From the NCBI RefSeq assembly GCF_021474425.1, contig NZ_JAKEIP010000008.1:43093-107092 (forward strand): 64,000 nucleotides of DNA, given 5' to 3'. The stretch is from Streptomyces muensis (GTDB taxonomy: Bacteria > Actinomycetota > Actinomycetes > Streptomycetales > Streptomycetaceae). Position numbers and translations under genes: made by a program. Below the pieces are notes generated by a model, which was not told where the DNA came from, did no database searches, and saw nothing but the letters and a program-made list of their open reading frames with translations. Positions 16,441 to 25,429 of this stretch are shown here, in pieces (positions within the stretch are counted from its first letter, which is position 1; every line of letters starts with the position of its first letter).

Positions 16441-16591
16441 CGGTCCCTCGACTCGCCGCAGAACCTCTCGACACACCACAGCCCCCTCGACACATCGCAC
16501 GCCCCCGCCGCACCACACCATCCCTGACCGCGTCGCACAGTCCGCCATGGCGCCGGACGGTCCCCGAACGCATCGCACGAGCACCGCTGTT
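16441..16591. repeat. Degenerate ~20-base tandem repeat in the gap before the ABC operon
   Basis: CTCGAC recurs at 16447, 16467 and 16486, and variants of CGCCGCAC, CACCACAC or CATCGCAC recur at roughly 20-base intervals through the 204-base gap. Units are imperfect. It may be a decayed array or a low-complexity spacer. Confidence 0.4.
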
Positions 16592-16634
16592 CTGATTCCT
16601 GCTTCCTGAACCACCCGTTCGCGAAAGGCAAGTG

Positions 16635-17966
16635 ATGAAGACAAGAGCTCTCCCCGCCCTGGCGCTGATATGTGCCCTCGGCCTCGCCGCCACCGCGTGC
16701 AGCGATCCCACGGCCGGCGCTTCCGGTGACTCGGGCACGGACGGGAAGCGGACGGCCGTCGACCCGACGGCCCGTCTGGACGGCGTGAAGCTGACGATGT
16801 GGACCGCGCAGAACACGGTCGACGCGCCCAAGCAGGTCATCGACGCCTTCGAGAAGGCGACCGGCGCGCAGGTGGAGACCCAGGCGATCCCGGACCTGTA
16901 CGAGCAGAACGTGCCGACCAAGCTGGCCTCCGGCGACCGCCCGGACCTGATGTTCTGGCAGCCGTCCATCTCCACGCTGCCGTTCGTCCAGCCGCAGCAG
17001 AACCTCCTCACCCTGGACGGCGAGCCGTGGGAGGCCAGGCTCGGCGACACCGAGAAGTCGCTCGGCGTGATCGACGGCAAGCGGTACGCGGCGATCGTCA
17101 CCAGCCCCGCCATGCTCGGCGTCTACTACAACAAGGACGTCTTCAAGCAGGCCGGGCTCGGCGAGAAGGACTTCCCGAAGTCGTACGACGAGCTGCTCGC
17201 CCTCGGCCACAAGGTCGTCGACAAGACGGACGCGGCCGCCTTCTACGAGGCCGGCGGCGACAAGTGGCCGCTGCAGTGGCAGATGCAGGTCCAGCTCACC
17301 GACCTCGACAAGCAGTGGTGGGCGGACCTGAACGAGAACAAGAAGAAGTGGACCGACCCGGTCGTCGTCGGCGCGATCAAGAAGTACAAGGAGAAGCTGC
17401 TCGACGCCGGGCTCGCCCAGAAGAACTACCGGACCGGCACCTTCACCGGACAGGCCGACGCGCTGTGGAAGGGCGAGGCCGGCATGGTCCTCAATGTCAC
17501 GTCCTTCCAGAGCCAGTTGCAGGCCAAGTACTCCACGGCGGAGATCGACAGGAAGATCGGCTGGTTCCCGATCGCCAACTCCGCCGCCACCGGCATGTAC
17601 TCGCCCGACCAGACCAACGGTGTGGTCGCCTTCAGGACCGGCGACGACAAGCGGCAGAACGCGGCCCGGCAGTTCCTCGCCTTCTGGCTCGGCCCGGACT
17701 ACGCCGACTACATCAAGGCGATGAAGATCCCGTCCGTACAGCCGTCCGTGCCCACCCCCGAGGGTCTGCCGCAGACCTCCAAGGCCCAGGTCGCGGCCCT
17801 GCCCACCGCCATCGGCGTCTTCCAGGCCAAGGCGATCGTCGCCCCGGACACCCACCTGTACCTCGCCGACATGATCTTCGACAAGAAGAACCCGACGCAG
17901 GTCGCCCAGGCCATCCAGGACCAGTTCGCGCAGGTGGCCAAGGCCCAGGGCGCGCCCGGGTTCTAG
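16635..17966 (+). CDS. ABC sugar-importer substrate-binding lipoprotein
   Basis: Captures a sugar outside the membrane and delivers it to the two permeases that follow. The 443-residue protein has a lipoprotein signal with the modified Cys22 in ATACSDP. The mature part is a family-1 extracellular solute-binding protein (LTMWTAQNTVDAPKQVIDAF, GVYYNKDVFKQAG, WKGEAGMVLNV). Start ATG 16635 is six bases behind GAAAGG; an in-frame GTG immediately before it is less well spaced. A three-gene operon with a secreted hydrolase behind it implies uptake of that enzyme's product. No ATPase gene is present; Streptomyces commonly share the MsiK ATPase between such importers. Confidence 0.95.
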   Translation: MKTRALPALALICALGLAATACSDPTAGASGDSGTDGKRTAVDPTARLDGVKLTMWTAQNTVDAPKQVIDAFEKATGAQVETQAIPDLYEQNVPTKLASGDRPDLMFWQPSISTLPFVQPQQNLLTLDGEPWEARLGDTEKSLGVIDGKRYAAIVTSPAMLGVYYNKDVFKQAGLGEKDFPKSYDELLALGHKVVDKTDAAAFYEAGGDKWPLQWQMQVQLTDLDKQWWADLNENKKKWTDPVVVGAIKKYKEKLLDAGLAQKNYRTGTFTGQADALWKGEAGMVLNVTSFQSQLQAKYSTAEIDRKIGWFPIANSAATGMYSPDQTNGVVAFRTGDDKRQNAARQFLAFWLGPDYADYIKAMKIPSVQPSVPTPEGLPQTSKAQVAALPTAIGVFQAKAIVAPDTHLYLADMIFDKKNPTQVAQAIQDQFAQVAKAQGAPGF

Positions 17967-17968
17967 CC

Positions 17969-18892
17969 ATGGCCGACACCGTCGTACGTACGCGGAAGCA
18001 GCCGTCCGCGCAAGGCGAGTCCAGGGGCGTGGGACGGCTGCCGCGCGCCGCCGTGCACCACCCCTGGTGGTTCGCGCTTCCAGCGATCGTCGTCTTCGCG
18101 GGCTTCTTCCTGGTGCCCAACCTGCTCAACTTCTACTACCCGTTCACCGACTGGTCCTCGTACCACGCGGACATCGCCTTCACCGGCCTCGACAACTTCA
18201 GAACCATCGCCGAGGACGGCTCGCTGCTCCGCGCGATCCGGACGACCCTGCTGTACGCCCTGCTGGCGGCGCTGTTCCAGAACGGCTTCGGGCTGGGGCT
18301 CGCGCTGCTGCTGGAGGCCGACAGCCGCTTCAACCGGTTCTTCCGCGCGGTGTTCTTCCTGCCGGTCCTGATCTCGGCGCTCGCCACCGGTTACGTCTTC
18401 CAGGCGCTGCTCGACCAGGACGGAGCCGTCAACTCCGTGCTGGGGACGGACGTTCCGTGGCTGGGCTCGACGACCTGGACCCTCGTCGTCGTCACCCTCA
18501 TCCACGGCTGGAAGTGGATGGGCCTGTCCATGCTGATCTATCTGGCCGGGCTCAAGGGCATCCCCGGCGACATGCTGGAAGCTGCGCGGATGGACGGCGC
18601 CGGGCCGTGGCGGACCTTCTGGTCGGTGCGCTGGCCGATGCTCGCGCCGGCCGTCACCTTCAACGTCACCACCGCGCTGATCGGCTCGATGAACACCTTC
18701 GACATCGTGCAGGCCACGACCGGCGGCGGTCCGGCGGCCTCGACCGAGGTCTTCAACATCTACATGTTCCGGATCTTCGGTCAGGGCCTGTACGCCCAGG
18801 CCTCCGCGATGAGCCTGGTGCTCTTCCTGGTCGTGGTCGCGGTGGCGATTCCCCTGGTCGTCGGGTTGCGACGAAGGGAGCAGCTGCTGTGA
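17969..18892 (+). CDS. ABC sugar-importer permease (MalF type)
   Basis: A 307-residue membrane protein with about six transmembrane helices, the first near residues 34-55 (FALPAIVVFAGFFLVPNLL). The cytoplasmic EAA loop that docks the ATPase is EAARMDGAGPWRTFW. It starts two bases after the binding-protein stop, and its own stop overlaps the next start, so the three importer genes are translationally coupled. Confidence 0.94.
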   Translation: MADTVVRTRKQPSAQGESRGVGRLPRAAVHHPWWFALPAIVVFAGFFLVPNLLNFYYPFTDWSSYHADIAFTGLDNFRTIAEDGSLLRAIRTTLLYALLAALFQNGFGLGLALLLEADSRFNRFFRAVFFLPVLISALATGYVFQALLDQDGAVNSVLGTDVPWLGSTTWTLVVVTLIHGWKWMGLSMLIYLAGLKGIPGDMLEAARMDGAGPWRTFWSVRWPMLAPAVTFNVTTALIGSMNTFDIVQATTGGGPAASTEVFNIYMFRIFGQGLYAQASAMSLVLFLVVVAVAIPLVVGLRRREQLL

Positions 18893-19719
18893 ACCCGTCC
18901 GTCGCCTGGCGGTACGGCCGCCCAGCCCTGGTCCTGCTGCTCGCCGGCCTGGCCGTCGGCGTACCGCTGTGGCTGGTCGTCGTCACCTCCGCGAAGCCGC
19001 AGGCGGAGGCCATCAAGCCCAACCTGGACCTGCCGCGGCACTGGCAGCCCGCCGACAACTACGCCGACGCCGTGAGCCAGGGCGAGATGCTGCGCGGCTT
19101 CTTCAACTCCCTGCTGGTGGTGCTGCCTTCGGTCGTCCTCGTCCTGCTCCTCGGGGCGGGCGCCGCCTGGGTCTTCGCGCGCCGCAAGTCCAGGCTGGTG
19201 TCGGCGGCGTACGCGCTGTGCATCAGCGGACTGCTGCTGCCTCCCGCGGTCATCACCATCGTGATGGAACTGCGCCAGCTGGGCCTGTCGAACACCCGGC
19301 CCGGCATGATCGCCGTCTACACCGGCATGTACCTGTCGACGTCGATCTTCTTCATGACCGGCTTCATCCGTGCCATCCCGCTGGAGCTGGAGGAGGCGGC
19401 CCGGATGGACGGGGCGACACCGTCGCGGATCTTCTGGCGAATCGTCCTGCCGCTGCTGCGCCCGGTGATCGCCACCGCGACGATCATGGTGATGCTCTAC
19501 GCGTGGAGCGACGTCTTCTACGCCTTCTTCGTCCTCGGCGGCGGCGAGCGGGCCACCCTCCCGCTGAACCTCTACCAGGTCGCCAGCGCCCAGCTCTACC
19601 TCAACAACTGGCATCTCGTCTTCGCGTACGTCGTGGTGATGAGCCTGCCCATGGTCGCCGTGTTCCTCGTCGGCCAGCGAAAGATCGTGTCCGGAATCAC
19701 CAGTGGAGCCGTCAAGTGA
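18889..19719 (+). CDS. ABC sugar-importer permease (MalG type)
   Basis: A 276-residue second permease subunit with about six transmembrane helices and the EAA loop EEAARMDGATPSRIFWRIVL. GTG 18889 overlaps the previous TGA in a GTGA arrangement, the usual coupling signal. It pairs with the MalF-type subunit to form the channel. Confidence 0.94.
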   Translation: MNPSVAWRYGRPALVLLLAGLAVGVPLWLVVVTSAKPQAEAIKPNLDLPRHWQPADNYADAVSQGEMLRGFFNSLLVVLPSVVLVLLLGAGAAWVFARRKSRLVSAAYALCISGLLLPPAVITIVMELRQLGLSNTRPGMIAVYTGMYLSTSIFFMTGFIRAIPLELEEAARMDGATPSRIFWRIVLPLLRPVIATATIMVMLYAWSDVFYAFFVLGGGERATLPLNLYQVASAQLYLNNWHLVFAYVVVMSLPMVAVFLVGQRKIVSGITSGAVK

Positions 19720-19735
19720 CCGGAGGTCCAGCAGA

Positions 19736-22327
19736 GTGATCACCCCCGCCCGCACACGAACCCGTACCAGATTGCTCACCGGACGCCGTACGGGATCCCG
19801 TACCGGCTTCCGTGCCAGAACCGCCCTGATATCAGCCGCACTTGGAGCAGCCACCATGGCAGCCACTCTCCCCGCCGCGGGCCCCGCGGCCGCTGCCGAC
19901 CCGCAGCGCCTCACCGTCGACCTGTCCGCCTCCGAGGGGCCGGTGATGCTCGGCGCCAACGGCGCGCTGTACGGGCTCAGCGACGACGGGGTGCCCAGCG
20001 ACGCCGCGCTGGAACCCCTGAAGGTCACCAGCGTCTCGCAGAAGCCGGAGGGCGGCGCCCAGCACCCCAACGGCGACGCGCTCACCGTCTCGAAGTCGTT
20101 CTTCCGCAACGGCGGCGGCGAGATCAACGTGATGATGCAGGACATCTACGCCAAGTGGCCGTACGAGGATCTCGGCATCGACGACTACCTCCCCAAGGTC
20201 GACAAGATCGCCAAGGAGGTGGCGGCGGACCCGAACAGCGAGCGGTTCGTCTACATCCCGTTCAACGAGCCGGACCAGATCTGGTACAAGCTCGGCGTCG
20301 CCGACCAGGCCCAGTACGAGGCCAACCGGGACCGGTTCTTCAAGGACTGGAAGACGGTGTACCAGCGCATCCGCGCGATCGACCCGGACGCGAGGATCGC
20401 GGGTCCGAACGAAGCCGCCTACCACACCCGCCTGTTGAAGGACTTCCTCGCCTTCGCCAAGCGGGAGAACGTCCTGCCGCAGGTGATGACCTGGCACGAG
20501 CTGGGGTCCGGCTCGTTGCGCGACTTCCAGGCGCACTACGACGACTACCGCAAGCTCGAACGCGAGGCGGGCATCGCGCCGCTGAAGATCAACATCGACG
20601 AGTACGCCAACCGCCGCGACCTCTCCGTCCCGGGCCAGCTCGTGCAGTGGGTCTCGATGTTCGAGCGGAACAAGGTGTACGCGAACATGGCGTACTGGGA
20701 CGCGGCCGGCAACCTCAGCGGCCATGTCGTGCGCTCCAACATCCCCAACGGCGGCTGGTGGTTGTTCCGCTGGTACGCCGGGATGACCGGTGACACCGTC
20801 AAGGTGACCCCGGCGCAGCCGAACACCATCGACACCCTCCAGGGCCTGGCCTCCCTGGACACCGGCCGCCGTCAGGCGCAGGTGCTGCTCGGCGGTGCGG
20901 CGGGCGACTCCGACGTCGTCGTGCGCAACGTGCCCCGTTCCGTCTTCGGCCGTACGGTCACCGCGACCGTCGCCGAGGCCGCCTGGTCCGGCTACGAGGG
21001 GCAGCACGCGACGCCGCGGGTCCTCGCCCGTACGAAGGTGAAGGTGGCCGACGACGGTTCGGTGACCGTCCCGCTGCGCGGCATGCGCAAGATGTCCGCG
21101 TACCGGATCGTCCTGACCCCCGGCGGCACGGGCACCCCCTCCCCCGCCGCCGTGCCCTGGTCGGCGTCGTACGAGGCCGAGGCGGCCGCCGTCACCGACG
21201 GCAAGGTCTACACGCAGGGCACGGTCGAGAACGCCAACGGCTACGCGGCCTCCGGCACCAAGGACGTCGGCTCGCTCAACCAGGCCACCAGCAAGGTCGA
21301 CTTCACGGTCACGGTGCCCACGGACGGGACGTACGACCTGGCGATCCTGTACGGCAACCAGTCCGGCGGCCCGGCCACGCAGAAGCTGTCGGTCGACGGC
21401 GACGAGACGGCCACGGTCACCTATCCCTCCACGGAGAACTGGACCTACCGCGCCAAGAAGGACGTCACGGTGCGGCTGTCCGCAGGCACCCATGTCCTCA
21501 CGCTCGCGAAGGGTGACGCCGAGGTCACCCTCGACCGCATCGACCTGACCGCCCGCGAGGGAGCGCCCTCGGCGTCGTACGAGGCCACGCTGGCGGACAT
21601 CAGCGGGCGGCCGTCGTACGACTACTCCTCCTCGGCGGGAGTGGGCACCGGCGCCCTGGTGCTGCGCTCCGGCGACAAGGCGGTCTTCGACGTGTACGCC
21701 CCGCGCGACGGCTACTTCACGGTGGTGCCGGAGGCGACGGCGGCGGTGAAGCTCGCCCTGCACGGCGAGACGGTGACGGCGGCGCCGGGCCGGCCGCTGC
21801 GGCTCTACCTCGTGGCGGGGAACAACCGGGTCGCGGTGACCGCCCCGCACTCCGCCGTCCGGTCGCTGGAGGTCTCGGGCAGCGGATCGAGCTCCGGCGC
21901 CCTCTCCTACGAGGGCAGGGCGGCCGTCCTCAAGGGCGGGGCCGAGCTGGTCCAATCCGTGCACGCCTCCGCCGGTTCCTACATCGGCAAGCTCGGCAAC
22001 AGCCCCGACAGCACGGCCGAGTTCACGGTGCGCGCACCCAGCTCGGGCCGCTACCTGCTGGTCGTCCACTACGCGCACAACGACCGGCGGGACAACGGCC
22101 ACGCCTACAACACGGACATCATGTCCCGTACGGCGGACATCACCGTGGGGAGCGCGGCGCCGGTGAAGGCCACCTTCAAGAACACCTGGAGCTCGGACGA
22201 CTACTGGACGCTGGGCGTCCCGGTCGACCTGAGTAAGGGTTCCAACAAGGTGACCTTCGGCAACGCGACCGGCTGGGCGCCCGACATCGACCGGATCGAG
22301 CTGGGCCGGGTGATCGACCGGGGGTAG
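19736..22327 (+). CDS. Secreted clan GH-A (GH39-like) glycoside hydrolase with CBM35-like modules
   Basis: An 863-residue exported enzyme. The signal peptide is long and Arg-rich, ending in a hydrophobic stretch LISAALGAATMAATLPA (31-47) and AAAA. A TIM-barrel domain (about 56-440) shows the retaining-hydrolase pair: probable acid/base Glu178 in IPFNEPDQ and nucleophile Glu289 in INIDEYANR. Then come a CBM35-like module (about 475-585, SASYEAEAAAVTDG), a divergent beta module, and a second CBM35-like module (about 715-858). Start GTG 19736 has GGAGG nine bases upstream. The barrel most resembles GH39, but family and substrate are not certain. Being the last gene of the GH36/LacI/ABC locus suggests a galactose-containing polymer. 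Confidence 0.85.
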   Translation: MITPARTRTRTRLLTGRRTGSRTGFRARTALISAALGAATMAATLPAAGPAAAADPQRLTVDLSASEGPVMLGANGALYGLSDDGVPSDAALEPLKVTSVSQKPEGGAQHPNGDALTVSKSFFRNGGGEINVMMQDIYAKWPYEDLGIDDYLPKVDKIAKEVAADPNSERFVYIPFNEPDQIWYKLGVADQAQYEANRDRFFKDWKTVYQRIRAIDPDARIAGPNEAAYHTRLLKDFLAFAKRENVLPQVMTWHELGSGSLRDFQAHYDDYRKLEREAGIAPLKINIDEYANRRDLSVPGQLVQWVSMFERNKVYANMAYWDAAGNLSGHVVRSNIPNGGWWLFRWYAGMTGDTVKVTPAQPNTIDTLQGLASLDTGRRQAQVLLGGAAGDSDVVVRNVPRSVFGRTVTATVAEAAWSGYEGQHATPRVLARTKVKVADDGSVTVPLRGMRKMSAYRIVLTPGGTGTPSPAAVPWSASYEAEAAAVTDGKVYTQGTVENANGYAASGTKDVGSLNQATSKVDFTVTVPTDGTYDLAILYGNQSGGPATQKLSVDGDETATVTYPSTENWTYRAKKDVTVRLSAGTHVLTLAKGDAEVTLDRIDLTAREGAPSASYEATLADISGRPSYDYSSSAGVGTGALVLRSGDKAVFDVYAPRDGYFTVVPEATAAVKLALHGETVTAAPGRPLRLYLVAGNNRVAVTAPHSAVRSLEVSGSGSSSGALSYEGRAAVLKGGAELVQSVHASAGSYIGKLGNSPDSTAEFTVRAPSSGRYLLVVHYAHNDRRDNGHAYNTDIMSRTADITVGSAAPVKATFKNTWSSDDYWTLGVPVDLSKGSNKVTFGNATGWAPDIDRIELGRVIDRG

Positions 22328-22348
22328 CCGGGCGGGGTCGTGGCCGAC

Positions 22349-22388
22349 GGTTCCACCTGTTCCGCCTTCCGGTGGAGCAGGTGGAACC
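22349..22388. terminator. Bidirectional hairpin terminator
   Basis: Perfect 11-base arms (GGTTCCACCTG at 22349 and complement ending 22388) between convergent genes, able to serve both the hydrolase gene and the ABC exporter gene. Confidence 0.75.
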
Positions 22389-22394
22389 CGCACG

Positions 22395-24164
22395 TCAGGC
22401 GACCTGCCCGCTGTGCAGTGCCGTGTACGCCCCGTTCCGGCGCAGGAGTTCCTCGTGGGTGCCGATCTCCTGGATACGGCCGTCTCCCATCACCACGATG
22501 CGGTCCGCGCCGCGCACGGTGGACAGCCGGTGCGCCACCACGAAGGTCGTACGGCCGTGCAGGAGACGGGCGAGGGCCTGCTGGACCAGCGCCTCCGACC
22601 GGGTGTCCAGGGCCGAGGTCGCCTCGTCGAGGATCAGCACCCTCGGGTCCCGGATCAGGGCCCGTGCGATGGCCAGACGCTGCCGCTGTCCGCCGGACAG
22701 CCGTGCCCCGCGCTCGCCGACCACGGTGTCGAGGCCCTGCGGCAGCCGGTCGACGAACTCCAGCGCGTTGGCGTCGCGCAGCGCCGCGCGCACCGTCTCC
22801 TCGTCGGCGTCGTCCATGCCGTAGGCGACGTTCTCGCGGACGGTGCCGTCGAAGAGGATCGACTCCTGCGGCACGACCGAGACGAAACGGCGGTAGGTGC
22901 GCAGGTCGAGGGTGTTCATGTCGGTGCCGTCGAGTTCCAGCCGTCCCGAGGTCGGACGGATGAAGCCGATGACGAGGTTCAGCACGGTGGACTTGCCCGC
23001 ACCGGACGCGCCGACGAGGGCGATGGTCTCCCCCGGTGTGACCGAGAGACTGAAGTCCCGTACGGCGGGGCGGCCGTTGTCCTCGTAGGCGAACCTGACG
23101 TTGTCGAAGGTCACCGCGCCACGCAGCGAGGTCAGTTCGGCCTTGCCCGCGTAGTCCTCCAGCTCGGGGGCCTGGAGCACCTCGCCGACGGAGCGCACGG
23201 ACTCCAGGCCCTTGGTGATGACCGGGGCCAGGCCCGCCAACGTTGTCGTGGAGTTGGTGAGGGTGGTCAGGAAGGCGCTCAGCATGACGACGTCACCGGC
23301 GGTCACACCCCAGACGCCGTAGTACGAGATCAGCGCGGCGCCGGCGAGGACGAGCACGCCGACGACGTTCAGCACGACCCAGGCGAGCGAGCCGAAGCGG
23401 CCGTTGACCAGGTCGAGGCGCATGCCGGAGGTCAGCAGCCGGTGCAGGGTGCCGTCCATGCGGCGCAGCGCCTTGCCCTCCAGGCCGTGGGCGCGGGTGA
23501 CCGGGATGAGGCGGGTCATCTCCGTCACCCGGGAGGACAGGGTCTCGACCTCGTGGCGGAAGTGCTCGTTGTGGGTGCGCAGTCGGGCCCGGAGGCGGGC
23601 GACGACGAGCGCGGCGGCGGGCACGACGACGAGGAAGACCGGCAGGAACTCCGGTGTGCGGATCCCGATGATGACGAGGCCGCCGATGAGCACGGTGCCC
23701 GCGCCGAGCCCCGTCTCCGCGGTCTGCTGCACCATCTGCTCGACGGTCTCCACGTCACGCACGACCTTGGCCTGGAGCACACCGGCGCTCACGCGCGAGT
23801 GGTAGCCGATGGAGAGCTGCTGCATACGGGTGCACAGCGCGGAGCGCAGGCCGGTGCCCATCCGGCGCACGCTGCCGTACAGCAGGCGGACGTACAGCAC
23901 GTGCAGGGGGTAGTTGACGAGCAGGATGAACATGATCACGCCGGTGCTCAGCCACAGTCTGCTGATCGGCTGGTGCTGGACGACCGTGTCGATGATGGAC
24001 GCGGTGATCAGCGGCAGCAGCCAGATCGGGCTGTGCTTGACGGTGAAGACGCCGACCGCTCCGGCGATGCGGTAGCGGTCGGCGCGGAAGAGGTAGGCGA
24101 GGGTGCGGACGGGGTGTTCACCGCGGTAGCGGTGGTCGAGCGGCCTCTCGTGTGACGACGCCAT
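22395..24164 (-). CDS. ABC exporter half-transporter (fused membrane and ATPase domains)
   Basis: A 589-residue type-I exporter subunit. The membrane domain (about 1-325) has six helices, for example IWLLPLITASIIDTVV and AWVVLNVVGVLVLAGAALIS. The ATPase domain carries Walker A GASGAGKST (385-393), the signature LSGGQRQRLAIARAL, Walker B VLILDEATSALD and the H-loop VVAHRLST. One subunit is encoded, so it should work as a homodimer. Substrate is unknown. ATG 24164 follows GGAAGGA; the open frame further upstream crosses the promoter. A LacI-type operator motif lies 70 bases upstream, hinting at sugar-responsive control. Confidence 0.94.
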   Translation of the reverse strand: MASSHERPLDHRYRGEHPVRTLAYLFRADRYRIAGAVGVFTVKHSPIWLLPLITASIIDTVVQHQPISRLWLSTGVIMFILLVNYPLHVLYVRLLYGSVRRMGTGLRSALCTRMQQLSIGYHSRVSAGVLQAKVVRDVETVEQMVQQTAETGLGAGTVLIGGLVIIGIRTPEFLPVFLVVVPAAALVVARLRARLRTHNEHFRHEVETLSSRVTEMTRLIPVTRAHGLEGKALRRMDGTLHRLLTSGMRLDLVNGRFGSLAWVVLNVVGVLVLAGAALISYYGVWGVTAGDVVMLSAFLTTLTNSTTTLAGLAPVITKGLESVRSVGEVLQAPELEDYAGKAELTSLRGAVTFDNVRFAYEDNGRPAVRDFSLSVTPGETIALVGASGAGKSTVLNLVIGFIRPTSGRLELDGTDMNTLDLRTYRRFVSVVPQESILFDGTVRENVAYGMDDADEETVRAALRDANALEFVDRLPQGLDTVVGERGARLSGGQRQRLAIARALIRDPRVLILDEATSALDTRSEALVQQALARLLHGRTTFVVAHRLSTVRGADRIVVMGDGRIQEIGTHEELLRRNGAYTALHSGQVA

Positions 24165-24233
24165 CGGCGTTGTCCTTCCCAGGGTTCCGGATGAGTTGCA
24201 GACACCTGCACGGCAAGCGCATGGCAAAGCCAG

Positions 24234-24248
24234 TGGCAAGCGCTTTCC
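24234..24248. promoter_or_regulatory. LacI-type operator-like sequence before the ABC exporter
   Basis: TGGCAAGCGCTTTCC contains the perfect core AAGCGCTT of LacI-family sites. It lies 70 bases upstream of the exporter start. The match is partial outside the core. Confidence 0.5.
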
Positions 24249-24283
24249 TATCCCGTCCCGAGAGGGAGTACAAGCGCATTCCC

Positions 24284-24304
24284 GAACGGCCCCCGGGGTC
24301 GTTC
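24284..24304 (-). terminator. Hairpin overlapping the aldo-keto reductase stop
   Basis: GAACGGCCCC and GGGGTCGTTC, 10-base arms with one G-U pair and almost no loop. Possible terminator for the minus-strand gene. Confidence 0.35.
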
Positions 24305-25160
24305 AGACGGCGTCCAGCTCCGCGAGTTCCTCGGCGGTGAGCACGAGTTCGGTCGCGGCGAGCGAGTCCAGGATCGTCTCCGGGCGGCTCGATCCGGGGA
24401 TCGGGACGACGACCGGCGACTTGGCGAGCATCCAGGCCAGGCACACCCGCTGCGGGCTCACCCCGTGGGCCTCGGCGACCCGCGCGAACGGGGCGTAGGC
24501 GGAGCCCAGTTCACGGGCCCGGGAGATGCCGCCGAGCGGGCTCCAGGGCAGGAACGCGACACCGAGTTCGTCGCACAGGCGCAGCTCCGGCTCGCTGGAG
24601 CGGAACGCCGGGGAGAACTGGTTCTGCACGGAGACCAGCCGGCCGCCGAGGATGTCGTTCGCCTGGCGGATCTGCTCCGGGTTCGCGTTGGAGATTCCGG
24701 CCATCCGGATCTTGCCCTCGTCGAGCAGGTCGCGTACGGCGCCGACCGACTCGGCGTACGGCACCTTCGGGTCGGGGCGGTGGAACTGATACAGCCCGAT
24801 GGCCTCGACGCCGAGCCGGCGCAGGGACTCCTCGCAGGCCTCCTTCAGGTGCCGGGGGCTGCCGTCGAGCGTCCAGGTTCCGTCGCCGGGGCGGAGATGG
24901 CCGCCCTTCGTGGCGACGAGGACGTCCTTGCCCAGGTCGTGGGAGGCGAGGGCCTTGGCGATCAGGGTCTCGTTGTGACCGACCTCGGCGGCGTCCCGGT
25001 GATAGGCGTCCGCGGTGTCGATCAGGGTCACGCCGGCGTCGAGCGCGGCGTGGATGGTGGCGAGGGAGCGTGCCTCGTCCGGGCGTCCCTCGATGGACAT
25101 GGGCATCGCGCCCAGCCCGATGGCGCTGACCTCGACGTCCCCGATGCGGCGGGTGTGCAT
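24303..25160 (-). CDS. Aldo/keto reductase
   Basis: A 285-residue NADPH-dependent oxidoreductase of the AKR superfamily with a TIM-barrel fold. Catalytic residues are visible: Asp and Tyr in LIDTADAYH, Lys in VLVATKGG and His in YQFHRPD. The C-terminal VVVPIPGSSRPE binds NADP. Substrate is not predictable; the family reduces sugar aldehydes and ketones. ATG 25160 is chosen because the family begins there, with a GAGGGG site before it. It is divergent from a Gfo/Idh/MocA oxidoreductase across a region with repeats. Confidence 0.93.
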   Translation of the reverse strand: MHTRRIGDVEVSAIGLGAMPMSIEGRPDEARSLATIHAALDAGVTLIDTADAYHRDAAEVGHNETLIAKALASHDLGKDVLVATKGGHLRPGDGTWTLDGSPRHLKEACEESLRRLGVEAIGLYQFHRPDPKVPYAESVGAVRDLLDEGKIRMAGISNANPEQIRQANDILGGRLVSVQNQFSPAFRSSEPELRLCDELGVAFLPWSPLGGISRARELGSAYAPFARVAEAHGVSPQRVCLAWMLAKSPVVVPIPGSSRPETILDSLAATELVLTAEELAELDAV

Positions 25161-25272
25161 GGGCTCGTGACCCCTCTTCTCGGCTGTCGTGTTCTCGGCT
25201 GTGGTGCGGGAACCGGAGCGACACCAGCCTGGCCGTCCCGTGGCACAAGGTCCAATAGAAGAAAGAGAACGC

Positions 25273-25318
25273 ATTCAGCGACGGCGCCGCTGAATCTCAG
25301 TTGTTGAATCTCTGTTGC
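25273..25318. repeat. Inverted and tandem repeats in a divergent promoter region
   Basis: ATTCAGCG (25273-25280) and CGCTGAAT (25288-25295) form perfect inverted arms around 7 bases. Directly after are two 14-base tandem units, TGAATCTCAGTTGT (25291-25304) and TGAATCTCTGTTGC (25305-25318), differing at two positions. They sit between two divergent oxidoreductase genes, so a shared operator is likely; the regulator is unknown. Confidence 0.5.
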
Positions 25319-25429
25319 CGAGATCGGCCGCCCGACTGCTTGCGCGGCCTCCTGGTCGGTGTGACACGCTCGCCCTCGACCGACGGACTGAACAGGGTTC
25401 GACTGTTCGGCACAGTGAGAGGCGGCAGC

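Noticed and set aside
15348..17855. Very long open frame (835 codons) on the minus strand opposite the LacI and binding-protein genes
   Set aside because: Composition is shadow-like (Arg, Gly, Leu and Val repeats without motifs), while the plus-strand genes have clear domains and ribosome sites. Long antisense frames are expected at this GC content.
19832..22393. 853-codon minus-strand frame opposite the secreted hydrolase
   Set aside because: No domain, no ribosome site, low-complexity translation; the opposite strand encodes an obvious enzyme.
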